From G963674665 sp964609625 (GTDB lineage: Bacteria; Desulfobacterota; Desulfovibrionia; Desulfovibrionales; Desulfovibrionaceae): a stretch of 64,000 bases of DNA. Under the pieces are notes generated by a model. That model saw only the letters and a list, made by a program, of their open reading frames with translations, was not told the DNA's origin and did no database searches. Location of the stretch: the NCBI GenBank assembly GCA_964609625.1, contig CAZSRS010000004.1, forward strand, positions 1-64,000, in the 5' to 3' direction. A program made the position numbers and the translations under genes. Of the stretch, positions 27,434 through 38,300 are shown one piece after another; the first letter of the stretch is position 1, and each line of letters begins with the position of its first letter.

Positions 27434-28105
27434 ATGCAAGATTCCCGCTTCATCCTCAGCCCATCGCTGCTGTCCTCGGACTTCTCTCGCCTGGCCGAAG
27501 AACTCACGACCCTTGAGGACGCCGGCCTTTCCTGGGTCCACTGGGACGTCATGGATGGGCTGTTCGTGCCCAACATCACCTTCGGCCCCCCGGTCATCGC
27601 CGCATGCCGCAAGAACTCCGGGCTGTTCTTCGACGTGCACCTGATGATCGAGACTCCCTCGCGCTACCTCAAGGAGTTCGTGGACGCCGGCGCCGAGCTG
27701 ATCTGCGTGCACGCCGAGGCCGAAACCCATCTGGAGCGCTGCGTCAGCGAAATCGCCCGCCTGGGCGCCAAGCCAGCAGTGGCGCTGAACCCGCACACCC
27801 CCCTCGATGTGCTCGAATACATCCTGCCGCAGCTGTACATGGTGCTGATCATGAGCGTGAACCCAGGGTTCGGAGGGCAGAAGTTCATCCCCTCGGCCTT
27901 GGACAAGATCCGACAGCTCAGTCGGATTATCCGCTCCCGGAACCTGGAGACCTTGATCCAGGTGGACGGCGGCGTGACCCCGGACAACATCCGCACCTTG
28001 CTTGAGTGCGGCGCCGACGTCCTGGTCTCGGGCTCGGCGTTCTTCAACTTCCCGCCCTACGCCCAGCGCCTGGAGGCCTTCAACAAGGCCGCAAACAGGA
28101 CCTAA
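27434..28105 (+). CDS. rpe: Ribulose-phosphate 3-epimerase
   Basis: A 223-residue TIM-barrel enzyme interconverting ribulose 5-phosphate and xylulose 5-phosphate. Markers are LSPSLLSSDFSRLAEE at the start, the metal/catalytic segments HWDVMDGLFVPNITFGP and FDVHLMIE, VLIMSVNPGFGGQKFIP, and IQVDGGV. The start ATG 27434 agrees with the family; the frame is open upstream within the ferredoxin gene. With tkt upstream in the same run it forms part of the non-oxidative pentose phosphate pathway, and the neighbouring redox genes are likely co-transcribed. Confidence 0.95.
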   Translation: MQDSRFILSPSLLSSDFSRLAEELTTLEDAGLSWVHWDVMDGLFVPNITFGPPVIAACRKNSGLFFDVHLMIETPSRYLKEFVDAGAELICVHAEAETHLERCVSEIARLGAKPAVALNPHTPLDVLEYILPQLYMVLIMSVNPGFGGQKFIPSALDKIRQLSRIIRSRNLETLIQVDGGVTPDNIRTLLECGADVLVSGSAFFNFPPYAQRLEAFNKAANRT

Positions 28106-28201
28106 CACAAGACACCGCGACCGGGGGCGCTGGCTGGGCATCGCCCCCCGACCTCGCTCCCCACTCGAGACTTTTTTACTTCTCTCCGCTATACTGGGTT
28201 C

Positions 28202-29584
<1,383 letters not shown>

Positions 29585-29656
29585 GCCGCAGCCGGCTTTC
29601 TTGTCAGGTAGCAGTTCTTGTTTCAGGATGAGGCCTGAAAGTATATTTCGTTGCAA

Positions 29657-29691
29657 GGTTATTTTAACCTTCCAGCCAACGTAAAATAACC
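29657..29691. repeat. Inverted repeat before the Fic remnant
   Basis: GGTTATTTTA (29657-29666) and its exact complement TAAAATAACC (29682-29691) are separated by 15 bases. A second overlapping repeat AAGGTTA-TTT-TAACCTT occupies 29655-29671. The AT-rich, nested palindromes look like an operator or small recombination site. Confidence 0.6.
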
Positions 29692-29757
29692 ACACTTCTT
29701 GCTTTAGGTTGGGAGCACCATGCAGCGCGGCATGCAGGGGCGATATCAGGTCACCAC

Positions 29758-30018
29758 CACCAGCGTATCGGCGCCATCGGCCGGGCTGCGGCCTCCACCT
29801 TGCGGGTGCACAGGGCCCTGCAGGAGCGCCCCATCGCCACGGCAGCCGTGCTGGTGGAGAAGACGGACCTGACTCCGGCCACGGTGAATAAAAGCCTGGT
29901 CCAGCTCATGAATCTGGGCATGGTGCGGGAGCTTACCCGGCAGAAGCGGAACCGCGTCTTTAGCTACACCAGCTATCTCGATATCCTGAACCAGGGCACG
30001 GAGCAGCCAGAGGCCTGA
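29758..30018 (+). pseudogene. Fic family protein, C-terminal winged-helix remnant
   Basis: The frame encodes QRIGAIGRAAASTLRVHRAL followed by ERPIATAAVLVEKTDLTPATVNKSLVQLMNLGMVRELTRQKRNRVFSYTSYLDILNQGTE, which matches the C-terminal winged-helix domain of Fic-type AMP-transferases. The catalytic Fic domain (HPFxxGNGR motif) and the N-terminal part are absent: the frame runs open only back to about 29668 with unrelated sequence. A TTG at 29800 could start a 72-residue product. It is probably the relic of a deletion, but a short DNA-binding protein is not excluded, given the palindromes just upstream. Confidence 0.6.
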
Positions 30019-30072
30019 GCCGGCGCGGTATTCCGTAACGCCAGGCACCGATTCCCTCCTTTCAACAGAGGG

Positions 30073-30101
30073 TTGAGATTGGGCTGTTTGCCGTGTACAC
30101 T
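30073..30101 (+). promoter_or_regulatory. Sigma-70 promoter for the flavodoxin-fold reductase
   Basis: TTGAGA and TACACT are spaced by exactly 17 bases, 54 bases before the start codon at 30155. Five of six and four of six consensus bases match. Confidence 0.55.
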
Positions 30102-30154
30102 TTGAGGCATGAGCCGGAACAGACATCTGTTGTGCCCGGGACAGGGAGGGAGAG

Positions 30155-30739
30155 ATGATTCTTGGCGTCGAGGGCAGCCCCAGGAAAGGGGGCAACTCCC
30201 ATACGCTGCTGGCGGCGGTCATGGCCGGTGTGCGCGAGGCGGGCGAAGTCGGACAAGCGGTGCATCTGCGCGACTACCGCTATGAACCCTGCATCGGCTG
30301 CGAAAAATGCCGGAAGGACAAGATTTGCACCAGGTTTCAGGATGGCATGACGCTGCTCTACCCCCTGATCCAGGAGTCCAAGGGGTTGGTCCTGGTCTCG
30401 CCTGTACACAACTACAATGTCACGGCCTGGCTCAAGGCCTTCATCGACCGGCTCTACTGTTATTACGACTTCGAGGACACCAGGCCGCGCGCCTGGTCCA
30501 GCAGGCTCGCGGGGCAGGGCAGGAAGGCCGTGATCGCGGCCATTGCCGAGCAGGAGGACAAGAAGGACATGGGCGTGGTCATGCAAGCCATGCGCCTCCC
30601 CCTGGAGGCCCTGGGCTACGAGGTGTTGGAAGAGATCGCCATCTTGCGGCTCTTTGACCGCGGCGTGGTCAAGGAGCATCAGGGGTCTCTGGAACAGGCC
30701 AGGGCCGCCGGCGCGAGACTCGCGCGCGCCCTAGGCTGA
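30155..30739 (+). CDS. Flavodoxin-fold NAD(P)H-dependent FMN reductase / iron-sulfur flavoprotein-like
   Basis: A 194-residue protein of the NADPH-dependent FMN reductase family. The FMN phosphate-binding loop is GVEGSPRKGGNSHTLL (residues 4-19), and the second flavin contact is VLVSPVHNYNVTAWLKAFIDRL. The segment CIGCEKCRKDKICTRFQDGM is the cysteine signature of the iron-sulfur-flavoprotein subgroup, which may hold a cluster or redox disulfide. A strong ribosome site (GGGAGGGAGAG) precedes ATG 30155. A physiological electron partner is not encoded next to it. Confidence 0.85.
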   Translation: MILGVEGSPRKGGNSHTLLAAVMAGVREAGEVGQAVHLRDYRYEPCIGCEKCRKDKICTRFQDGMTLLYPLIQESKGLVLVSPVHNYNVTAWLKAFIDRLYCYYDFEDTRPRAWSSRLAGQGRKAVIAAIAEQEDKKDMGVVMQAMRLPLEALGYEVLEEIAILRLFDRGVVKEHQGSLEQARAAGARLARALG

Positions 30740-30764
30740 TCCTTGTCTTTTCAGTGAGAGGAAA

Positions 30765-31436
30765 ATGAAAGAAATCAATCAGTTTATCGCCGGGTTCAGG
30801 AGCTTCAGGGACGAGTACTTCTGTTGCGAGAACTCGCCCTTTACCGAACTGGCCAAGGGGCAGAAACCCTCCACCATGGTGGTGGCGTGCAGCGACTCGC
30901 GTACCGATCCCTCGCTGCTCATGCAGTGCGGTCCGGGCGATATCTTTGTCGTACGTAACATCGCCAACATCGTGCCCCCCTATGAACCGGACCCGGGATT
31001 ACATGGCGTGTCCGCGGCCATCGAATATGCCGTGAAGGTCTTGCGGGTCGAGAACATCATCATCCTCGGCCATAGCTCCTGCGGCGGCATCAAGGCCCTG
31101 GTCGAGGACGACGCGGCGCGGGACAGCGAGTTCGTGGGCAACTGGCTCTCGATCATGGGGAGCGTGCGCGACCAGGTCCTATCACGCTTCGACGCAGGAC
31201 ACCCCAAGGCCTGTAAGGCGTGCGAGCTGGCCGGCATCCTGCAATCCCTGGACAACCTGCTGACATTTCCCTGGCTGGCGGAGCGCGTCAGGGCCGGCCG
31301 ACTGCACCTGCACGGCTGGTACTTCGACATGGAGACGGGGCAACTCCTGGGATATCAGCCCAAGACCCAGAGTTTCGAGCCACTGACACAGGCCTGCCCT
31401 GAACGTGATCGCCCCCTGTCGGCTGTCTGCCCATGA
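30765..31436 (+). CDS. Beta-class carbonic anhydrase
   Basis: A 223-residue zinc enzyme interconverting CO2 and bicarbonate. Zinc ligands and catalytic residues are all visible: Cys42, Asp44 and Arg46 in VVACSDSRTDP and His103 and Cys106 in ILGHSSCGG. Length is normal for plant-type beta-carbonic anhydrases. There is no signal peptide, so it is cytoplasmic. It follows the flavodoxin-fold gene after 25 bases and may be co-transcribed. In a sulfate reducer it probably supplies bicarbonate or CO2 for carboxylation. Confidence 0.93.
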   Translation: MKEINQFIAGFRSFRDEYFCCENSPFTELAKGQKPSTMVVACSDSRTDPSLLMQCGPGDIFVVRNIANIVPPYEPDPGLHGVSAAIEYAVKVLRVENIIILGHSSCGGIKALVEDDAARDSEFVGNWLSIMGSVRDQVLSRFDAGHPKACKACELAGILQSLDNLLTFPWLAERVRAGRLHLHGWYFDMETGQLLGYQPKTQSFEPLTQACPERDRPLSAVCP

Positions 31437-31455
31437 TTCCAGCATGAAAAAGTGA

Positions 31456-31484
31456 TTGCAAAAGCTCCTTGTGTGACGTAAAAG
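31456..31484 (+). promoter_or_regulatory. Promoter of tRNA-Ser
   Basis: TTGCAA and TAAAAG are 17 bases apart, ending 10 bases before the first base of the tRNA. Confidence 0.5.
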
Positions 31485-31494
31485 ATTCTTTTGC

Positions 31495-31586
<92 letters not shown>

Positions 31587-31732
31587 TTTATTTATCCAAC
31601 CACATCCCGCCACGCCCCAGCGATTCCCCAAAACAGCATGACGCCGGCGCCCTTGGTCAATGCGCCCCCTTTGTCACGTCTTGGCCCGAGCCCAATGCAG
31701 TTGTTGTAACCGGTATTCGTTACGTCTGGTTA

Positions 31733-31760
31733 TTGCAATGCACGCCGATGTTGCAATGCA
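31733..31760. repeat. Tandem 10-base repeat upstream of the alkaline phosphatase
   Basis: TTGCAATGCA occurs twice (31733-31742, 31751-31760), 18 bases apart. Each unit contains TGCA-A-TGCA, itself palindromic, so this may be a pair of protein-binding sites. The rest of 31587-31797 has no recognisable gene. Confidence 0.5.
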
Positions 31761-31797
31761 TCCATTTACCGCCATGGCCTATTGCATCCTTGCGCAT

Positions 31798-31837
31798 CGT
31801 CACGACATTGTCTCTCTTTCTTCACTCTCCCTTCACC
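31798..31837 (+). promoter_or_regulatory. Pho-box-like direct repeats
   Basis: Four 7-base units in an 11-base register: CGTCACG (31798), TGTCTCT (31809), CTTCACT (31820) and CTTCACC (31831). The 7+4 periodicity is that of PhoB/PhoP sites, and the next gene is an alkaline phosphatase whose start is 95 bases downstream. The second unit is a poor match. Confidence 0.38.
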
Positions 31838-31931
31838 AAAAACAACGTTGTCGTCACATGTGGGATGTATTCGATGCGGAGTGAGTGAGGCAACCAGCCG
31901 CTGACTTTTTCACAGAAAAGAGGGGATTTCC

Positions 31932-33488
31932 ATGCACAAGAGAATGTTTGCAGTCCTGGCTCTGGCGCTGTGCGTCGCGAGCCTTTGTCCCACGGCCGCC
32001 TGGGCGACCAACGCCAAGTACGTGTTCCTGTTCATCGGTGACGGCACCGGCATCCCGCAGCGCAACGCCGCCGAGCTGTTTCTGGCCAGCAACAAGGGGC
32101 TGAACCGCCCCGAAGAGGCCAAGCTCGTAATGAACACCTTCCCGGCACAGGGGGTGAACACCACCTACGACCTGTCCAGCGTCATCCCGGACTCCGCGTC
32201 CACGGGCACGGCCCTGACCACTGGCTTCAAGACCAAATCCGGGGTCATCAACATGGACTACGACGGCAAGGTTGCCTACGAGACCATCGCCGAAGTGGCC
32301 AAGAAGCAGGGCATGAAGGTGGGCGTGATCTCCACCGTGTCCCTGGACCACGCCACACCGGCCGCCTTCTACGCCAAGGTCCCCAGCCGCAACCAAATGT
32401 ACGACATCTCCATGCAGTTGGCCAACTCCGGCTTCGACTACTTTGCCGGGGGGCAGTTGAAATCCCCCAGCGACAAGAAGGACCCTGCCAAGCCCAATGC
32501 TCTGGATGTGGCCAAGGAGAACGGCTATACGATCATCGTGGGCCGCGAGGGCCTGGACGCCGTGAAGCCCGGCGACAAGGTCATCGCCATGAACGCGAAC
32601 GTGGATAAGGATGCTGCCATGTACTACAGCATCGACCAGGTCGGCGACGAGCACGTCACCCTGGCCGAGTACGTGGCCAAGGGCATCGAACTCCTGGACA
32701 ATCCCGATGGTTTCCTCATGGGCATCGAGAGTGGCAAGATCGACTGGGCCTGCCACGCCAACGACGCGGCCGCCGCAATTCACGACACCCTGGCCATGGA
32801 TGAGGCTATTGTCGAAGCAGTGAAGTTCTACGAAAAACACCCCAACGAGACCTTGATCGTGGTCACCGGCGATCACGAGACCGGCGGCATGACCATCGGT
32901 TTTGCCGGCACCCAGTACGCCTCTTTCGTGGACAAGATCCAGCACCAGACGATGAGCTACATCGAGTTTGGCAAGAAGGTGGACGCATACCGCTCGGCCC
33001 ACACCCCGGAAACCGCGAAGTTCGAGGACATGCTGTCTCTGATCCAGGAGGCCTTCGGCCTCTACGTGCTCTCCGCCGAGGACAAGGCCAAGTTGGAGCA
33101 GGCCGTTGCCGCGGGCAAGACCGACGGTGCCGACGACGCTGCCAAGAAGGCAGCCAAGGCTGCGGAAAAAGAACTCAAATACAGCATGGCGCTCACCGAT
33201 CTGGAACTGGCAGTGCTGCGGGACGCCTTTGCCCAGAGCATGAAGGGCGAGGAAGTGCGTGCCAAGGATGACCTGACCTACCTGCTCTACGGCGGCTACG
33301 AGCCCCTGTCCGTGAAACTGACCACCATCCTGAACAACAAGGCCGGCATTGGTTGGACCACCTACTCCCACACCGGCGTGCCGGTGCAGACCTCGGCCCT
33401 GGGCGTGTCCGCCGACAAGTTCAACGGCTACTATGACCAGACCGACATATACAAAAAGATGATGGAGATCACCGGCCTGGCCATGTAG
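31932..33488 (+). CDS. phoA: Alkaline phosphatase (PhoA family)
   Basis: A 518-residue exported phosphomonoesterase. A signal peptide (about residues 1-25, ending TAAWA) targets the periplasm. The catalytic serine is Ser88 in IPDSASTGTA; metal-site segments are LFIGDGTG (Asp37), VSLDHATPAAFYA, GFLMGIESGKIDWACHANDA and VTGDHETGGM. A roughly 120-residue insertion rich in Lys/Ala/Asp (about residues 380-430) precedes the last metal ligand region YSHTGVPV. No TAT motif. Regulation by phosphate is suggested by the repeats upstream. Symbol by family; it is longer than E. coli PhoA. Confidence 0.9.
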   Translation: MHKRMFAVLALALCVASLCPTAAWATNAKYVFLFIGDGTGIPQRNAAELFLASNKGLNRPEEAKLVMNTFPAQGVNTTYDLSSVIPDSASTGTALTTGFKTKSGVINMDYDGKVAYETIAEVAKKQGMKVGVISTVSLDHATPAAFYAKVPSRNQMYDISMQLANSGFDYFAGGQLKSPSDKKDPAKPNALDVAKENGYTIIVGREGLDAVKPGDKVIAMNANVDKDAAMYYSIDQVGDEHVTLAEYVAKGIELLDNPDGFLMGIESGKIDWACHANDAAAAIHDTLAMDEAIVEAVKFYEKHPNETLIVVTGDHETGGMTIGFAGTQYASFVDKIQHQTMSYIEFGKKVDAYRSAHTPETAKFEDMLSLIQEAFGLYVLSAEDKAKLEQAVAAGKTDGADDAAKKAAKAAEKELKYSMALTDLELAVLRDAFAQSMKGEEVRAKDDLTYLLYGGYEPLSVKLTTILNNKAGIGWTTYSHTGVPVQTSALGVSADKFNGYYDQTDIYKKMMEITGLAM

Positions 33489-33585
33489 TCAGGTTCCTGC
33501 CCCAACCCCCGTTCCGGCGGGGTGTGCCCGGGTAAGCTCGGGTCCGCCCCGCCGCCCCTCATACAGCGCAGTAAAGGCGACAGCC

Positions 33586-34755
33586 ATGAAGTACCTCAAA
33601 CACCGTGACACGATTTTCTCCCTGCTGGTGGCCGGAGGCATCGCCCTGCTCTTGCTCCTGCCGGATCTCTTCGTCAGCCCCTATGCCAAGCCTGAGCCCC
33701 GCTACCGGGCTGAGGTCCTGGAGGTGGACAATACCCTTTTGCAGCAATACGGCTTTGTCAAGGGCGGCTCCCAGACGCTGCTGGTGCGCCTGGAGACAGG
33801 CCCCCACAAGGGGCGTGAAATCACGGCCGGCAACACCCTGATGGCCAAGATGGAGAGCGACAACGTCTTTTCCATGGGTGACAAGGCCTGGATCATCCTG
33901 ACCACCGACGCCGACGGTGGCATCGTTTCGGCCCGGGCCTACGACCATCACCGCATGGGCATCGAATTCTACTTGCTGGCGGCCTTTTCCCTGTTGCTCA
34001 TCGGCTATTGCGGCTGGGGTGGCGTGCGGGCGTTGCTGTCCTTTGCCTTTGCCGTTCTCCTGCTCTGGAAGATCTTTCTGCCCGGTGTATTGCGGGGGGC
34101 GGATCCCATCCTCCTGGCCCTGTCCGTGGTGGTCTGCATCGCCGGCGTCACTTTGTTCCTGGTGGCCGGGGTATCCCGTCGGGCCATGGTGGCCTGGCTG
34201 GGCGCCTTGCTGGGTGTGGGCCTCACCGCCGGTCTGGCCCTGCTGCTGTTCCCTTTGTTCAAGGTCCACGGCGCCGTGCTGCCCTTTTCCGAGACCCTGC
34301 TTTACTCTGGCTTCGACCACATCGACCTGGGACGCCTGTTCGTGGCAGCCATCTTCATCGGGGCCTCGGGCGCGGTCATCGACGTGGCCATCGACGTGGC
34401 CGCGGCCATGGGCGAGGTCATCGAGAAACGCCCCGATCTGACCATGGCCGAACTCATTGGCTCGGGATTCGTGGTGGGGCGCGCCATGCTCAGCACCATG
34501 GTCACCACCCTGCTCATGGCTTACATGTCCGGCTTCATGGCCCTGCTCATGGTGCTGCTGAGCAAGGGCATCCCGCCGGGGCAGATCGTGAACATGAACC
34601 TCATCGCCGCGGAAATGCTCAAGACCGTGGTGGGCAGCCTTGGCCTGGTGGCCGTGGCTCCGTTCACCGCGGTGGTGGGCGGGCTGCTCTTCGTGAAGTG
34701 GCGGCCTGCCCGGAAGCCACTCCTGCTCAACGAGCCGGCCCCGACCTTGGACTAG
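33586..34755 (+). CDS. YibE/F family membrane protein
   Basis: A 389-residue inner-membrane protein. After one N-terminal helix (about residues 12-28) there is a soluble domain of about 100 residues, then about seven further helices from residue 125 on. The sequence AAIFIGASGAVIDVAIDVAAAM with SGFVVGRAMLSTMVTTLLMAYMSG is diagnostic of YibE/F-like proteins, whose function is not established (a transporter role has been suggested). It begins about 97 bases after the alkaline phosphatase; a GC-rich imperfect hairpin in between lacks a T-run. Confidence 0.85.
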   Translation: MKYLKHRDTIFSLLVAGGIALLLLLPDLFVSPYAKPEPRYRAEVLEVDNTLLQQYGFVKGGSQTLLVRLETGPHKGREITAGNTLMAKMESDNVFSMGDKAWIILTTDADGGIVSARAYDHHRMGIEFYLLAAFSLLLIGYCGWGGVRALLSFAFAVLLLWKIFLPGVLRGADPILLALSVVVCIAGVTLFLVAGVSRRAMVAWLGALLGVGLTAGLALLLFPLFKVHGAVLPFSETLLYSGFDHIDLGRLFVAAIFIGASGAVIDVAIDVAAAMGEVIEKRPDLTMAELIGSGFVVGRAMLSTMVTTLLMAYMSGFMALLMVLLSKGIPPGQIVNMNLIAAEMLKTVVGSLGLVAVAPFTAVVGGLLFVKWRPARKPLLLNEPAPTLD

Positions 34756-35272
34756 CCAGCCGACCACCTCTCGGTGCAACGCGGCCACATGCTTGGGCTC
34801 TGTAGCCCGGGACTCCGCTCCGCCTCGTTGAAGGACTCGTTGCTGGAGAAAGGGAAGCAGGGCAAGGACCAAGCACGTACTTGTCGCCCAATACGCTCGG
34901 CCAACAACGCGGCAGTGTGGCCGGAGCCAGGCACACCTGTCGCTGGGTGATCGTGCACCATGACATCACTGTATTCAGCGCCAATACTCTCATGCTCTTT
35001 CGATCCACTTCCATGACTGGAGTGCTGATTTACAGGTTCATTATCAAAAAGATACACAGCTTCAACATTCGTTAAACTTGTCACGATGTACACATATTAT
35101 ACGCCATGGCGCACATGCTGTCCACAATGCTGTGCAGACAAAAAGGCTGGTAGCGCAGCGAGCTTGAGTCACAACTATCGGATACTCATTTCAAGGACTG
35201 CGTAATCAAATATATAGCCTGTATAATTATTCCAGTCATTCGTATTATGCTCGCATGTTGAACAACGCTACA

Positions 35273-35285
35273 AACCTCTGAGGTT
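35273..35285. repeat. Perfect 13-base palindrome, candidate operator
   Basis: AACCTC-T-GAGGTT lies about 62 bases before the kinase start codon. XRE-type regulators usually bind such short palindromes near their own promoter. Confidence 0.4.
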
Positions 35286-35308
35286 CTTTTCTTCGCTCCA
35301 TCTCTGTG

Positions 35309-35330
35309 CCATGCATAGATACATACATGG
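35309..35330. repeat. Inverted repeat next to the kinase ribosome site
   Basis: CCATG-N12-CATGG with further symmetric AT steps inside, ending 17 bases before the start at 35347. It may be a second operator half or an mRNA hairpin. Confidence 0.35.
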
Positions 35331-35346
35331 TATGGGGGGAGCATCG

Positions 35347-38300
35347 ATGCTGTCAAAGCATTTTGGCGCGCGGCTCAAATACCTGCGGAAAGTCCGCAAT
35401 CTGACCCAGGCGCAGCTTGCCCAGGGAGCCGATATCGCAGTGCCCTATCTCAGCCGCATAGAACGCGGACTGTCCTCCCCGTCGTTCGAGGTGATCCAGA
35501 AACTCAGCACGACCCTGAAAACCGAACCCGCCAACCTCTTTCTCGCACCAAGGCACGGCACCACCGCCCCCCAGGGACAGGCGAACAGAGGTTCCCCCCC
35601 TGACAGGCCCTCTCTTTTTTCATGCAACAGCTGGAGCAGGTTCGGCGCCTTGTCGCGGGAATTGCCCGACGGCGAGGAACATTGGTCCCAGGAGTTCTGG
35701 CAGTTGTTGGGGTATACCGGTCACAACGATAATACCTCCTGCACGGAACTGTTTCTTCGGCATGTTCTCGATGAACACAGGCGACATGTGGCTAATGCCC
35801 TGGACCATGCGCTTCAAGGCAACCCCGTGACCGACCTCGAGTTCATGATCAGACGCGGGGATGGTGAAATCCGTGACATCGTGCTGCACATCGGTGTCGT
35901 CAAGGACGGCCGAGGCAGACCACGTTCCCTGCATGGTACGGCCGTCGATGTCACCGAATGGAGACAGTTGCAAGACATGCTCCAGATCAACCTCAGGGAA
36001 CTGGAGACCTATGTCCAGGGGCGCACCCAAACGCTCTCCAGGACGATTGCCGATTTGGAGCGGGAAATGCTCCGACGTAAAGAAGCCGAGGAAGCGCTCA
36101 GGGACCTTTCCGGGCTCATGCGCGGTCTTGCGGACAACCTGCCCGACCTGCTCTGGGCCAAGGACCTCCAGGGACGTTTCCTGTTCGTCAATCAGGCCAT
36201 CTGCGACGTGCTGCTCAAGGCCAGGGACACCCTCGAACCTCTGGGGAAAACCGACCTGTATTTCGCCAAGCGCGAGCGTGCAGCGGGACATGTACACACC
36301 TTTGGCGAAATCTGCGTGGATTCCGACAGCGTGACACTCGGGACCGGCAAACCCGGACGCTTTCTCGAGGACGGCTTGGTACGCGGCGAGTATCTGGCCC
36401 TGGACGTGCACAAGGCCCCATTTTACGATGCACAAGGCAGATTGATCGGCACGGTGGGCGCGGGACGGGATGTGACCGCGGACCTGGCCGCCCGCAAGGC
36501 TCAGGAACGTAGCGAGGCCATGCTCAAGGAGGCGCAGCGTATCGCCAACATGGGCAGCTGGGAAAACGATCTGATCACGGGCGCCGTGGTCTGGTCCGAA
36601 CAGATTTTTCGCATCCTGGGCCATGAACCAGGCGCGATCAAGGCCTCGCATGAAGTATTCCGCCAACACCTGCACCCGGACGACAAGGAGCGGGTACTCG
36701 CGGAGAGCGACAGCAGCGGGGCATCGGAAATGCCCGGCACCCTGGAGTACCGTATCGTGCGCGCGGACGGCGCCGTCCGTCATGTCCAGGCCAGATCAGA
36801 GGTGACGTTGGACCACGCGGGCCGGCCCGTGCGCTCCCACGGCACACTGCAGGACATCACCGAGCGTAAGCGCGTTGATCAACGCTTGCAGTTGCACACC
36901 AAGCGTCTTGAAGTACTCCACGCCATGTCCCAATTGGCGGACAGCGACGAGCACGTCATCACCGACATGGCCCTGGAGGCCCTCGTGGCACTGACACGCA
37001 GCGCTGTCGGCTACATCTACTTCATGAATCAGGAGGAGACGGAACTCACCCTCTACTCCTGGTCCGCGAACGTCATGAAGCAATGCACGGTGCGCGACAT
37101 CCAGACCAGTTCCACAGTCTCCGCGACTGGACTATGGGGGGAGGCTGTCAGACAGCGCAAACCGGTCATCACCAACGACTATGCGACCTCGCCATGCAGA
37201 AGCGGCTCCCCGGAAGGACATCTGCCCATCACACGCCATCTCGGCGTTCCCGTAATCCAGGGGGATCGCATCGTGGCCCTCGCCGGTGTCGCCAACAAGG
37301 CCGAGCATTACGGCGACGACGACGTGCGGATCATACAACTCGTCATGAACGGCATGTGGAGCGTGATCCGCCGCAAACGCTCCGAACAGGCCCTGCATGA
37401 GAGTGAAGAACGGCTTGCGGCTATCCTTGGGGCCATGCCCGATCTACTGAGCATCGTCGACAGACAGCGAATCATTGTCTGGGCCAATAACGCATGTTTC
37501 GAGACCTTTGGCCAGGACATAATGGGCCGCCACTGTTTCGAGGTGTTCAACAGCGGTAAGGGCAAACCCTGCCCTGACTGTGTCGCGCTCATGACCTTCC
37601 AGGACGGCAGGACCAACAGCATGGAACGTACCCTGATCATGCCGGACGGCAGCCGACGGTTCTATTCCTGGAGCAGCACGGTGCTTGCCAGAGACGCCGA
37701 CAACTTCGTGGCGCAAGTCCTGCACGTGGGCCGGGACATCACGGATTTCAGGCAGGCCATGGCGGAACTCGAGCAGGCCAGGGCGGAGGCGGAGGCAGCC
37801 ACCAAGGCCAAGACGCACTTCCTGGCCGCCATGAGCCACGACATCCGCACCCCTCTCAACGGCACCCTGGGCATGCTCCAGTTGTTGAAGATGTCCATCC
37901 TGGATCGAGAGCAGACCGAGTATCTGGACAATGCGATCACTGCCTCCAGGAATCTGTTGACCCTGGTCAACGAGATCCTGGACCTAGCCAAGGTAGAGGC
38001 GGGGCGGGTGGAAGTGCTGGAACACGAATTCGCGCCCAAGGCCTTTCTCGAGACCGAACTGCGCGTGCTCAAGACCCAGGCGGAGCTCAAGGGCCTGCGC
38101 TTCGTGCTGGAGGTGGACGACAAGGTGCCCGTGGCCGTTGTCACGGACCAGATCCGACTTGGCCAAATCCTCCAGAACCTGGTGGGCAACGCCGTGAAAT
38201 TCACGAAACAGGGAGAACTCCGCGTGTCCCTGGACACCCTCTCCAGGGAAGCCTCCGACGACAGCCTGTTACTGCGCTTCTGCGTGGCCGACACGGGTCC

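Larger units (their letters stand above)
34756..35346. other. 591-base non-coding stretch, AT-rich in its right half
   Basis: No gene is convincing here. From about 34960 the base composition drops to an AT level unlike its surroundings, with TATAAT at 35222-35227 and several short palindromes near 35273 and 35309. A 113-codon open frame on the minus strand (34752-35093, GTG start) has no ribosome site and no recognisable family. The stretch probably holds the control region of the large kinase, perhaps with foreign DNA. Confidence 0.5.

Noticed and set aside
34752..35093. 113-codon minus-strand frame in the AT-rich gap
   Set aside because: GTG start with no ribosome site, no recognisable family; it is probably chance.
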